Below are positions 1 to 8,150 of a stretch of 64,000 nt of DNA, piece by piece. The notes beneath the pieces are model-generated. The model was given only the letters and a program-made list of their open reading frames with translations, made no database searches and was not told the origin of the DNA. This stretch comes from Variovorax paradoxus_P (lineage in GTDB: Bacteria > Pseudomonadota > Gammaproteobacteria > Burkholderiales > Burkholderiaceae_C), in assembly GCF_050627025.1 (NCBI RefSeq), contig NZ_CP192472.1. One strand, given 5' to 3'. Made by a program: the position numbers and the translations under genes. Numbering within the stretch: the stretch's first letter is position 1; every line of letters begins with the position of its first letter.

Positions 1-1216
1 GGTGGCGCGCCATGTTGCGCTCCATCCATTCGCAGGCCGCGCACAGCGCGGGCCAGATGTGCGCGATGGTTGTGCGGTCAGCGGTGCGCTGCGCGTAGGC
101 ACCTGCCAGGGCCACGAAAAGCGGCGTGGTGTCTACCCCTCCGTAATACTGGCCGAAGGGCAGCTCGTCGACCGCCGCCATTTCGCCCTTGCGGGTCTCG
201 TGCATGATTTTTCCGGGCTCTGCATCGCGAAAGCTCGAGGTCTGGTGCGCCTGCCGTGCCGCAAGAAATTCGAGCACGCCCTGCGCAAGCCTCGGATCGA
301 TCCACAGCGTCTGGAAAGCCGTGACGATGGCGTCGCGGCCAAAGGGCGTGGAGAACCATGGAATGCCCGCATAGGGATACGGCCCCGTGGGCAGGTCGGT
401 CGTGAGCAGCGCGAGGTCGGCGCGCGAGCGGTCGAGCCAGGCCTGGAACAGGCGCCCCGAAGCCTGCAGGCGCGAACCGCGGCGTTGGCGTGCGCGCATG
501 CGCCAACGCGCAAGCACGCCAGCCTCGCGAAAGCGCGCCGCATTGGGCAGGCCCGGTTCCGTGCCCACCTCTATGTACAGCGTCCACTCGCCGTGAGCCG
601 CAAGCGGCACGGTGAATTCGGCAGTGCCTGCGTCAAGGCGCAGCGGTGCCTCCGAAAAGTCGATGCATGCGAGCCGCGTGACCGTGTCGAGCCCCTGGTA
701 GCGCAGCACCACGCCTTGCGCGCCCACCTCCGGCGCGCCGATGTCGCCACGCCGCGCGCGCTGCTGGCCACGCACTTCGAACATGTCCCGAAAGTCCGCG
801 CCGAACTGCAGCGCGAGCGGCGCCTGCGCGGGCTGGTCGCTGTAGTTGACGAGCCGGATGCGCTCGAACAGCCGCGCGTTCCACAGAAAGCGCTTGCGCT
901 CCAGATGAATCACGCCCTGCGGCATCGACGTCGATCCGAGCACCGGCAGCGGGCGGTTGGTGAGATTGGCGGTGAAGAAGACGTTGTCCTGGCTCACTCC
1001 GCTCGACAAGAGCGACGGCCGCGCACGGTCGAGCCTCAGCACGAATGACGACAGCATGCGCGTGTCGTCGTGAAAGAGCCCGTCCACACCGCCGCCCACG
1101 TCGCCGTGGCTGTCCATCACAAAGTAAGTGTCGCCTTCCTTGAGCACAAAGGCGTGCTGCACCGCGCGCTCGGTGGCCGGCTCGGCTTGTTCGACAGCAG
1201 GCGCTTCAACGCTCAT
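1..1216 (-). CDS. Amylo-alpha-1,6-glucosidase / glycogen-debranching-like enzyme (N-terminal part)
   Basis: The reading frame opens at an ATG at 1216 and stays open to the left edge, so about 405 N-terminal residues are visible and the C-terminus is outside the window. The protein starts MSVEAPAVEQ and continues with an N-terminal beta-rich domain (about residues 20-230, with D-D-T-R-M-L-S-S and L-T-N-R-P-L) of the kind that precedes the catalytic (alpha/alpha)6 barrel in bacterial debranching-type enzymes. The barrel begins near the segment PYPYAGIPWFSTPFGRDA, a characteristic stretch of this family. The expected role is hydrolysis of alpha-1,6 branches or related glucans in the cytoplasm. 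It lies 3 nt behind the glycosyltransferase gene and is probably co-transcribed with it. The exact substrate is not shown by the sequence. Confidence 0.8.
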   Translation of the reverse strand, partial: MSVEAPAVEQAEPATERAVQHAFVLKEGDTYFVMDSHGDVGGGVDGLFHDDTRMLSSFVLRLDRARPSLLSSGVSQDNVFFTANLTNRPLPVLGSTSMPQGVIHLERKRFLWNARLFERIRLVNYSDQPAQAPLALQFGADFRDMFEVRGQQRARRGDIGAPEVGAQGVVLRYQGLDTVTRLACIDFSEAPLRLDAGTAEFTVPLAAHGEWTLYIEVGTEPGLPNAARFREAGVLARWRMRARQRRGSRLQASGRLFQAWLDRSRADLALLTTDLPTGPYPYAGIPWFSTPFGRDAIVTAFQTLWIDPRLAQGVLEFLAARQAHQTSSFRDAEPGKIMHETRKGEMAAVDELPFGQYYGGVDTTPLFVALAGAYAQRTADRTTIAHIWPALCAACEWMERNMARH

Positions 1217-1219
1217 CGC

Positions 1220-2290
1220 TCAGGCCACCTCATGAAAAACATGATCTTGCGGCGGCAGTACACCGCCGCCAACCAGGCGCTTGTATTGCTCCACATAGGC
1301 ACTGGCCATTGCATGCGCGGAGAACCTGCTTTCGAATGCCTGCCGCACGCGGTGCCGGTCGAGCTTGCCAACGGCGCGCACCGCTTCCACCGCCTGCAGC
1401 TCGTCTTCGACGATGAGCCCGCTCACGCCGTGCTCGATCACTTCGGGCACCGATCCGCAGCGCCATCCGATCACCGGCGTGCCGCAAGCCATGGCCTCGA
1501 TCATCACCAAGCCAAACGGCTCGGGCCAGTCGATGGGAAAGAGCAGCGCCCGCGCACCGCCAAGAAACCTTGCCTTGTCGGCATCGCCGATTTCGCCGAT
1601 GTACTCGACCAGCGGGTCGTCGAGCATGGGCTTTATCTTGTGCGCAAAGTAGCTCGCATCCGCCGCATCGACCTTGGCTGCAATCTTGAGCGGAAGCCCG
1701 GCCTTCTTCGCAATCTCGATGGCACGGTCGGGCCGTTTTTCCGGCGAGATGCGTCCCAGGAAGGCCAGGTATCCGTCGGGCTTGGGCTGAAACGCATAGG
1801 GCGTTTCGTCGAGCCCGTGGGGAATGGTTGCAAACCAGTTGGCAAAGGGCATGGGCCTGCGCTGGTGGCGAGAGATGGAGACCAGCGGATACCGGTTCCA
1901 GCGCATGTACGCACCCGGCAAGTCTGCAATGTCGAGCCGGCCGTGGAGCGTGGTGAGCGTGCGCCCGGCCATGTCCTCGAAGAACGGAAAGTGCATCAGG
2001 TCGACGTGGAAATGCAGCACGTCGAACTGGTGCGCCCGCCGCCTCACTTCGTGAAGCATGCTCAGGTGGCTGGCCAGGTCCGACTTGAGCGGCGCCGGGT
2101 CCAGGCGCAGGGCCTGCGCGCGCATGGGAGCGAGCTGGGCTCGCGTCTGGGTATCGGCCGAAGCGAACAGGGTGACCTCGTGGCCCTGGTCGACCAGCGC
2201 ATTGGCCAGGTGGGCGACAACCCGTTCGGTGCCGCCGTAAAGCCGCGGCGGCACGGCTTCATAGAGTGGGGCGATCTGCGCGATCTTCAT
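1220..2290 (-). CDS. Glycosyltransferase family 4 protein
   Basis: A 356-residue GT-B fold glycosyltransferase. The N-terminus MKIAQIAPLYEAVPPRLYGG has the glycine-rich GGTERV acceptor-side loop. The C-terminal half has FLGRISPEKRPDRAIEIAKK, and the nucleotide-sugar-binding E-x7-E element reads EPFGLVMIE followed by AMACGTPVIGW. The frame extends upstream to 2401, but the ATG at 2290 is preferred: it has a GAGGAG ribosome-binding site 12 nt upstream and begins the conserved core. The gene sits directly ahead of the debranching-like gene, so the pair probably acts on an intracellular polysaccharide or a storage or compatible-solute glycoside. Donor and acceptor cannot be read from the sequence. 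Confidence 0.85.
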   Translation of the reverse strand: MKIAQIAPLYEAVPPRLYGGTERVVAHLANALVDQGHEVTLFASADTQTRAQLAPMRAQALRLDPAPLKSDLASHLSMLHEVRRRAHQFDVLHFHVDLMHFPFFEDMAGRTLTTLHGRLDIADLPGAYMRWNRYPLVSISRHQRRPMPFANWFATIPHGLDETPYAFQPKPDGYLAFLGRISPEKRPDRAIEIAKKAGLPLKIAAKVDAADASYFAHKIKPMLDDPLVEYIGEIGDADKARFLGGARALLFPIDWPEPFGLVMIEAMACGTPVIGWRCGSVPEVIEHGVSGLIVEDELQAVEAVRAVGKLDRHRVRQAFESRFSAHAMASAYVEQYKRLVGGGVLPPQDHVFHEVA

Positions 2291-2511
2291 CGTCAAGACA
2301 GTCTCCTCGCAAGGAAATGAATGAACAAGGAATGAGAGCGAAGAAAACGGAGGCGAATGGCTTCCGAGCCGCCATTTTGAGCCGCCTGTTTTTATTTTCA
2401 AGAGCTTGCCGCTCTATGCGGTAACCGTGACCGTGGTGGCATCGCAATGGTTTGCTGCGTGGGTACTCTCGCCCTGCCTCCATTGAGCAGGCATGCGGCG
2501 CTGCCTTCGGT

Positions 2512-2901
2512 TCAGAGAGCGGGCGGCAGGCGAATCTCGATCGGGTGCGTGCGCTCGTACAGTTGCTGGCATTCGATGCAGCGGGCGGAGGCGGGCAGCG
2601 CGTCGAGCCTTTCGGCCGGAATCTCCATCCCGCAATCCACACAGGTGCCGAATTCGCCAGTGCGCAGGCGCTCCCGCGCGGCCTCGATGTCTCGCAGCTC
2701 GGAAACATCGCGGTCCATTTCCGCGTTTCGGAGCGCTCCGCGCAACCGCTCTTCGGCCGCATCGACCGAGTCGGGCACTTGCACATGCGGCGTTCGGGTG
2801 GGCGCCTCGGCTTCATCGGCCTTGGCGGTCCTCAGTTCCGACTCGAGTTCGGCCGCCCGCTCGTCGAGCTTGCGGTGCCACTGTTCTGTGTTCTTCGTCA
2901 T
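2512..2901 (-). CDS. TraR/DksA family C4 zinc-finger protein
   Basis: A 129-residue protein with a long charged N-terminal helical part (residues 1-82, probably a coiled coil) followed by a zinc finger with Cys pairs at 87-90 (CVDC) and 108-111 (CIEC). This is the DksA/TraR arrangement. Such proteins bind the RNA polymerase secondary channel and adjust initiation with or without ppGpp. It lacks the DxxDxA tip of true DksA as far as I can see, so it is more likely a DksA-like paralogue than DksA itself. The gene is monocistronic, with 221 nt to the glycosyltransferase start and a divergent gene upstream. Confidence 0.8.
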   Translation of the reverse strand: MTKNTEQWHRKLDERAAELESELRTAKADEAEAPTRTPHVQVPDSVDAAEERLRGALRNAEMDRDVSELRDIEAARERLRTGEFGTCVDCGMEIPAERLDALPASARCIECQQLYERTHPIEIRLPPAL

Positions 2902-3014
2902 GCCGGAATCACCGGCAATCGGGATGCCTGCGCAGGCGCGTTGGCAGGTGCGCGCCGGGCATGCGATGCTCCGGCTATACGGCTATATCCCGCCGCAACC
3001 AAGCTTGAACTGAA

Positions 3015-4418
3015 TTGCAGTACCCCCACACCCTTCTTCTGGCCGCGCTGCGCGACGCGCCGCGCAGGTACTGCATGCCGCCTTTGCCCGCCGATGCCGA
3101 AGCGGCCGCGGCAAGCGGCACCGATGCGGCGCTGGCCTTTGCCATCGACGCCGCCCGCGTTGCAGGTGAAGAGCGCAACACGCCCCTGCCAGCTGAAGCC
3201 GGGCCGTTATTCACCCGGGCGCTCGCACAGCTGATTCAAAAGTCCTTGGCGCGCGAGGGCGGCGACCCGGCCTTCCAGGCGCTGGTGATGCAAGCTCAGG
3301 ACGCGGCGGTCAATGAGCACGCGCAGCTGTGGCGGCTGCGCGATGCCGATCAGCGCGCGGTCAGGGCCGCGATAAATGCCTTCGCCCATCCGGGCAAGTT
3401 GCGCGGCATGCCGGAGGGCGAATTGCGCGATGCACTGGCGCAGCTGCACGAACTGGCGGCATCAGGCTTGTGGGAAGAGCTGGCGCAGGGCATCAAGAAG
3501 TTGCTCGACCAAAAACTCCCTGCGGAGAAAAGTTTGCAGCCAGCGCTGCGAGCAATTCTGTCCGGCCCTTCGCTCGACCGGTTGGCACGCAGCAACGAGT
3601 TGCTGCACCTGGAGGCCGTGCAGCGGTACCAGGCGCTTGTTGAAAGGCAGGGGCCGGCGGCTGGCAGCGATGCCGCACTCTCCAAAGGGCGTGCGTCGGC
3701 GCGGCGCGGTGAAGCGGCTGAAGAAGCAAGCACCCTTGCGCTCGGCAAGATTGCGGATCTGCTGAACCGGCACGACAAGGGCAACGCGAGTTATCGCGTC
3801 GTGCGCAGCCTTCGAAACCCGCCTGCTTTTCCGGGCGAAGCGAACAAGGCAAAAGAAGAATGGGACGCCGCCATTGTTCGCGGCGGTGCCGACGCCACCG
3901 CCGAGCTTGTTCTTCTTGCGGAGATCAAGGCTTCTCCCGCCGCTGCAACGGCCGACTTCTCACGTTTGCTGCGCGGCTTGCGTCGGTTGGCCGAGGCAGG
4001 CGCCGAAGAGACATATGCCTTTGCATCTGCCGACGGCCTCACGCGCATTCATGGCACATCGCTGCAAAGGCTCTTGCCCGATGGCGATTCATTGCCGCCG
4101 CATGTGATCTATTGCTGCTCGGCAGCGCCCGAGGCCCGGCCGCCGATGTTGAGCGCGGCAAGCAAGGCCGTGCTGCTCGCCGAGCCGGCCAGCCTGGCAT
4201 TCGCGCATCGGCTTCTTGCAGGTGCAGAGGCGCCACCGCCCGACTCCCTTGCTGCCGTGTGGCAAGCACTCATGACAGAGCCGAGGCTGCGCGCCGCGCT
4301 GCATCAGTACGACACCGCCCGAAAGGCCCGCGCCGCAATGCTGCATCCGGCCGATCTGCTGGCGAGCGCAGCCCGTCAGTTCGATGAGGCGCCCGGCGCA
4401 TCGGACAACCGCCGGTAG
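3015..4418 (+). CDS. Conserved hypothetical protein, 467 residues
   Basis: I do not recognise this protein. It is alanine- and leucine-rich, largely helical, has no signal peptide or membrane segment, and contains few motifs. Residues 255-290 (SYRVVRSLRNPPAFPGEANKAK onward) are the most motif-like part. The first possible start in frame is a TTG at 3015, just after an in-frame TGA at 3006. The first ATG is at 3075, and neither has a strong ribosome-binding site, so the start is uncertain. Composition and third-position GC match the neighbours, which supports a real gene. The next gene, an MscS channel, is convergent and ends 9 nt away. Some relatives may carry an aromatic-amino-acid synthase name in databases, but I see nothing that supports an enzyme call. 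Confidence 0.65.
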   Translation: MQYPHTLLLAALRDAPRRYCMPPLPADAEAAAASGTDAALAFAIDAARVAGEERNTPLPAEAGPLFTRALAQLIQKSLAREGGDPAFQALVMQAQDAAVNEHAQLWRLRDADQRAVRAAINAFAHPGKLRGMPEGELRDALAQLHELAASGLWEELAQGIKKLLDQKLPAEKSLQPALRAILSGPSLDRLARSNELLHLEAVQRYQALVERQGPAAGSDAALSKGRASARRGEAAEEASTLALGKIADLLNRHDKGNASYRVVRSLRNPPAFPGEANKAKEEWDAAIVRGGADATAELVLLAEIKASPAAATADFSRLLRGLRRLAEAGAEETYAFASADGLTRIHGTSLQRLLPDGDSLPPHVIYCCSAAPEARPPMLSAASKAVLLAEPASLAFAHRLLAGAEAPPPDSLAAVWQALMTEPRLRAALHQYDTARKARAAMLHPADLLASAARQFDEAPGASDNRR

Positions 4419-4427
4419 CCACGGGCT

Positions 4428-5573
4428 CTAGTGCTTGGGGGCGCGCTGGGGTTGGGGCGCATCGTCGATGCGCGGACCTCGCTGCCCGGCCTCGGCGGGA
4501 TTGCCGCCATCGGACGTCACGTACACGCTGCGCGCCGGAATTGCGAACTCCAGGCCCAGTGCGCTGAACTCCCGCATCATCTGCAGGTTGAGGCGCTGCT
4601 GTTCGTCCATGTAGAGGCCGTAGTCGGGCGTCGTCACAAAATAGACCACTTCGAAATCGAGCGAGCTTTCGCCGAAAGCCTGGAAGTGCACGCGATCCAG
4701 ACGCAGCTTCGGCCGCGACTCGATCAGCCGCTTCACGATGCCGGGAACAGCCTCCAGCTTTTCCGGATCGCTGCGGTAGCTCATGCCAAACTTGAACGCA
4801 ATGCGGCGTTCGTCCATGCGGCGATAGTTCTTCACCACCTGCTTGAGCAGGTCGGTGTTGCTGATGACGATCTGCTCGCCCGTAAGGCTGCGCAAGCGCG
4901 TGGTCTTCAGGCCAATGTGCTGCACCGTGCCCGACAGGTCGCCAATGCCGATGGCGTCGCCCACTTCGAAGGGCTTGTCGACTGCAATCGAAAGCGATGC
5001 GAACAGGTCGCCAAGAATGTTCTGCACCGCCAGGGCAATGGCAATGCCGCCGACGCCGAGGCTGGCCACGAATGCGGTGATGTTGACACCCAGGTTGGAC
5101 AACACCGCCAAGAGCACCACCGCCCACAGCAGCGTGCGCAGCGACCACGACAGTAGCACCGCCGACGCACTGACCTGCGTCATGCCCGAAGAGCCATGGC
5201 GCTCCTCATAGCGGCGCAGGCCAAGGCTGATGGCCTTGGTAAACCAGAGCCCGATCTGCAGCGCCAGCGCAATGAACCACAGCTGTTCGACCCGCTGGTT
5301 CCAGCGCTCGGACAGATCGAGCATGCCCACGCCGACAAGCAGCGCGGCAAGCAGCAGGAACACGCGGTTGGTACTGCCAAGCACGTCGACCACCATGTCG
5401 TCGACGTGATTGCTGGTGCGCTGGGCAAGCTGGCGCGTGCGGCCGATTACATAGCGCAGCACCAGCCGCATGGCGAGATAGGCCGCGAGTGCGGCCGCAA
5501 TTGCCAGCGCCACGTCGCGCGTTGGCAGCCCCAGCAAGGTTGTATCGGCGAGCGCCTCGAGCCTCCCGTTCAT
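4428..5573 (-). CDS. MscS family small-conductance mechanosensitive channel
   Basis: A 381-residue inner-membrane protein. Three or more hydrophobic segments at about residues 20-40, 70-95 and 100-180 lead into the pore helix and MscS core. The core reads LGVNITAFVASLGVGGIAIA and then QNILGDLFASLSIAVDKPF, which carries the packed Gly/Ala pore-lining pattern and the beta-domain entry. The C-terminal cytoplasmic vestibule follows and the protein ends in a polar tail (QRGPRIDDAPQPQRAPKH). The start at 5573 (MNGRLEALAD) is chosen because upstream codons are low-complexity Arg/Cys-rich, unlike a coding N-terminus. The expected role is osmotic down-shock release. It is convergent with the preceding hypothetical gene. 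Confidence 0.88.
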   Translation of the reverse strand: MNGRLEALADTTLLGLPTRDVALAIAAALAAYLAMRLVLRYVIGRTRQLAQRTSNHVDDMVVDVLGSTNRVFLLLAALLVGVGMLDLSERWNQRVEQLWFIALALQIGLWFTKAISLGLRRYEERHGSSGMTQVSASAVLLSWSLRTLLWAVVLLAVLSNLGVNITAFVASLGVGGIAIALAVQNILGDLFASLSIAVDKPFEVGDAIGIGDLSGTVQHIGLKTTRLRSLTGEQIVISNTDLLKQVVKNYRRMDERRIAFKFGMSYRSDPEKLEAVPGIVKRLIESRPKLRLDRVHFQAFGESSLDFEVVYFVTTPDYGLYMDEQQRLNLQMMREFSALGLEFAIPARSVYVTSDGGNPAEAGQRGPRIDDAPQPQRAPKH

Positions 5574-5674
5574 CGGCGGGGGCCCTTCGTCGCATCGGAT
5601 GCGTACCGGGCGGGGTGGGTAGTTTTTAAAAAAGTCACATCGTTCCTTTGGATTGAAAGCAGCGGGGCTTTGCC

Positions 5675-5890
5675 TCAGGCATCGCCGACATTCACGGTGA
5701 CAGTGCCGGTGCCGTCGCAGTCCGGGCAACGCCCGTTGCCTGCTTGCCCCGAGCCGCCGCAACGCGGGCAAATGCCATCGGCGGTCTGGGGAGTGCCAGG
5801 CGGTACCTCATCGCCGGCGTGGCCCGTACGGCCCTTTCGAGAGCGGGGAGATGGAGGCGTTGGCGCGGGGTTGTTGATATTCTGGGTCAT
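5675..5890 (-). CDS. Small protein with two CxxCxGxG zinc-binding motifs
   Basis: A 71-residue protein. After a proline-rich disordered start it carries CPRCGGSG at 41-48 and CPDCDGTG at 55-62, the pattern of the DnaJ cysteine-rich zinc domain repeated twice. Only two of the four DnaJ repeats are present, enough for one zinc site. It is probably a small chaperone-related or metal-binding protein rather than a DnaJ fragment, since there is no J domain. The ATG at 5890 is the only start that gives this compact protein. The gene is divergent from the methyltransferase, sharing a 161-nt intergenic region. Confidence 0.7.
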   Translation of the reverse strand: MTQNINNPAPTPPSPRSRKGRTGHAGDEVPPGTPQTADGICPRCGGSGQAGNGRCPDCDGTGTVTVNVGDA

Positions 5891-6051
5891 CGAAAAATCC
5901 TCGGTGAGCAATCGGACTCTCTTGTTGTGCCAGGTGGCGCCAAGGCAACCCGCATGCCCGCAAACCCTGCCGCACACGCCGGGCACCCCGCTTGCCGTGT
6001 AGCGCCAATGCCCAACCTGGCGGCCCTCCGCCCGACCCTGGAACACAAACG

Positions 6052-6741
6052 ATGACGGAAAGCAGAGCCCGCCCCGGTGACCATGGCGCGACGCGCAACA
6101 ACGACCGCACGCAACCCCAAGCACCGGTGTCCGAGGCTGGCGTTGCGCGCACCTACGACCGGCTCGCGCCGCTGTATGACACCCTGTTCGGCCAGGTGCT
6201 GGAGCCCGGGCGCAAGCGCATGGCGCAGGTTGTTCGCACGCTGCAGCCGGCATCGCTGCTCGAAGTGGGTGTCGGCACCGGGCTGGCGCTGGCGGGCTAT
6301 CCGGCCGAATGCAAGATCGTGGGCATCGATCTTTCGCACGACATGCTCGAACGCGCACGCGAGCGCGCGGCCCACCTGCCACGGCACAACATTGCCATTG
6401 AGCACATGAACGCCGAGCGCATGCGTTTTGCCGATGGCACTTTCGACTGCGTGACCGTGCCCTATGTGCTCTCGGTAACCCCCCGCCCGGCCGAGCTTGT
6501 GCGCGAGATACGGCGCGTGTGCAAGCCGGGCGGAACCATTGTGGTGCTGAATCATTTCAGCGGCAGCAAGCTGTGGTGGCTTCTGGAGCGCGCCGTTCGT
6601 TCTGCGGCCGAGCATGTGGGGTTTCGCTCCGACTTCAAGTACGGCGAGCAGATACTCTCGCACGACTGGCAGGTGCTGAGCGCCGACCCGGTCAACCTGT
6701 TCGGCCTTTCGAAACTCGTGGTGCTGAACAACAACCGCTAG
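6052..6741 (+). CDS. Class I SAM-dependent methyltransferase, possibly a phospholipid N-methyltransferase
   Basis: A 229-residue Rossmann-fold methyltransferase with motif I EVGVGTG at 71-77, the acidic strand-2 end IVGIDLS, and the post-I segment MNAERMRFADGTFDCVTVPY. It resembles the PmtA group that methylates phosphatidylethanolamine. The acidic motif and the C-terminal GSKLWWLLERAVRSAAEHVG segment (amphipathic, membrane-associating) are compatible with that role, but substrate assignment is inference. The ATG at 6052 is preferred over an in-frame ATG at 5992 because the extra N-terminus is proline/glycine filler. There is no clear operon partner. Confidence 0.8.
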   Translation: MTESRARPGDHGATRNNDRTQPQAPVSEAGVARTYDRLAPLYDTLFGQVLEPGRKRMAQVVRTLQPASLLEVGVGTGLALAGYPAECKIVGIDLSHDMLERARERAAHLPRHNIAIEHMNAERMRFADGTFDCVTVPYVLSVTPRPAELVREIRRVCKPGGTIVVLNHFSGSKLWWLLERAVRSAAEHVGFRSDFKYGEQILSHDWQVLSADPVNLFGLSKLVVLNNNR

Positions 6742-6835
6742 CGCAGCCTCTGAATGCATTCGGCGCGTTCGGCTCGTTCGGCTCGATGGTGAGTTGTGCT
6801 GCAAATGTTGCGGCATGCGGCCGCGGTGCTGTTGC

Positions 6836-7222
6836 TCAACCCTTCGCACGAACGTGGATCTCCGGATACTTGTCGTCATAGAACGCCATGTACTCTTTCA
6901 GCGCCAGGTGCTCCTGGTACGGGTCTTCGTACGTCCACACCGCGTCGTCGAGTTGCCGCTCGCCCAGGTTCAAGCTGTAGTAGCTCGCGTGCCCCTTGAA
7001 CGGGCATTCGGTGGTCGTCTGCGAGCGCTTGAGCTTTTCCATGCGGACGTCGGCGCGCGGAAAGTAGTAGCGCACAGGGGACTTGTCTTCGACAACCTTG
7101 ATGACGTTGCTCGAGGTGGCGACGACGACGCCTTCGACTTCGACCTCCATTGCTTGTTGCACTGCTTCTTCGCGTACCTTGTGATCGGGCCATTTTTGAT
7201 GCCCTGGCGACTTGCTGCTCAT
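6836..7222 (-). CDS. DUF427 domain-containing protein
   Basis: A 128-residue cytoplasmic protein. Its middle and C-terminus match the DUF427 fold: VVEDKSPVRYYFPRADV, then TECPFKGHASYYSLN and a terminal AFYDDKYPEIHV. The family is small and widespread in bacteria and fungi, and its biochemical role is unknown. The start codon overlaps the stop of the upstream hydrolase gene by four bases (ATGA at 7219-7222), so the two are translationally coupled and probably work together. Confidence 0.85.
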   Translation of the reverse strand: MSSKSPGHQKWPDHKVREEAVQQAMEVEVEGVVVATSSNVIKVVEDKSPVRYYFPRADVRMEKLKRSQTTTECPFKGHASYYSLNLGERQLDDAVWTYEDPYQEHLALKEYMAFYDDKYPEIHVRAKG

Positions 7223-7911
7223 TTCGCACTACTCCTGGGTTGGTTGAGATGGCTCTTGAACCAGTCGCGGGCCAATGTGGAAACTGCGCCAAGCGCGTCG
7301 GGCTCTTCGAACAGGTGCGTTGCACCGGGCACGATGGTCATGCGCTTCTCGCAATGCATTGCCGCCATGGCCTGCGAGTTCATGTCGATCACCGGACCGT
7401 CGTTGCCGCCAACGATCAGCAGCGTGGGTGCGCGCACGCGCTCGAGCGCCGGGCCGGCCAGGTCCGGCCGGCCGCCGCGAGATACCACCGCGTTGACAGT
7501 GTCGGGCCGCTGCGCTGCCGCCACCAGTGCGGCACCGGCACCGGTGCTTGCGCCGAAGTAGCCGATTCTCAAATTGGCGGTTTGATCATTGCTGCGCAGC
7601 CAATCGGTCAGGCCCACCAGCCGGTCGGCCAGCATTGCAATATCGAAGCGCAGCTCGCGCGTGCGTTGGTCCTCGGCTTCTTCGTCGGGCGTCAAAAGGT
7701 CGACGAGGAGCGTGGCGAGCCTCGACGCGTTGAGGCTTTCGGCAACCTGGCGGTTGCGCGGGCTCAGGCGGCTGCTTCCGCTGCCATGCGCGAACAGCAC
7801 GATTCCGTTGCACGACGCAGGCACGCTCAGGTCTGCATCGAGCGACACGGAAGAAGATCGCAATGCAATGCGAAACGCGCGGCGCTCCGTGGGTCTGGAT
7901 GCGGAGTCCAC
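7219..7911 (-). CDS. Dienelactone-hydrolase-like alpha/beta hydrolase
   Basis: A 230-residue alpha/beta hydrolase. The oxyanion-hole region is VLFAHGSGSS at 38-47. The nucleophile elbow is G-A-S-T-G with Ser122, the acid is in LLIVGGNDGPV and the catalytic His in PGATHLFEEP. Length and order fit the dienelactone hydrolase group, which in related bacteria is often fused or adjacent to phosphoribosyltransferase-like proteins, but no such partner is present here. It is the first gene of a two-gene unit with the DUF427 gene. The upstream region carries a CCTAC-type repeated box (see 8066-8106) that may be its control region. Substrate unknown. Confidence 0.82.
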   Translation of the reverse strand: MDSASRPTERRAFRIALRSSSVSLDADLSVPASCNGIVLFAHGSGSSRLSPRNRQVAESLNASRLATLLVDLLTPDEEAEDQRTRELRFDIAMLADRLVGLTDWLRSNDQTANLRIGYFGASTGAGAALVAAAQRPDTVNAVVSRGGRPDLAGPALERVRAPTLLIVGGNDGPVIDMNSQAMAAMHCEKRMTIVPGATHLFEEPDALGAVSTLARDWFKSHLNQPRSSAK

Positions 7912-8065
7912 CAGCTACACCCCAGCAGAAAAAATCGTTGGAAGGTGTGTTCCGCGCGCGCCGGCAGCCGCCGGTATTCGGAACATCTCGACAGTCATTC
8001 GGTTTCCTTTGTGCGAGGGCTCGACACCCGTCGAGCTCGCCATCGGTCACCTTAGTTTCTTGCCG

Positions 8066-8106
8066 GTGTTCTTCTGTAGGGTGATGCCCACATTCGCGTA
8101 GGCGCA
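8066..8106. promoter_or_regulatory. Possible regulatory box upstream of the hydrolase/DUF427 unit
   Basis: Within the 239-nt non-coding stretch 7912-8150, the segment at 8066-8106 contains TTCTGTAGGGTGATGCCC and ATTCGCGTAGGCG. On the minus strand these read as two CCTAC-containing blocks in the same orientation. CCTAC blocks also occur upstream of the stress-type genes at 45.6-48.1 kb. No clear sigma-70 promoter is visible. A regulatory role is inference from the shared core. Confidence 0.25.
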
Positions 8107-8150
8107 GTGGAGCGTTGCAACTTGAAAAACAAGAGTGGCGCCGCGGCGCA

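Noticed and set aside
2..2320. Long plus-strand open frames across the debranching-like and glycosyltransferase genes
   Set aside because: The minus-strand frames contain clear family motifs, while the plus-strand translations are Arg/His-rich shadows.
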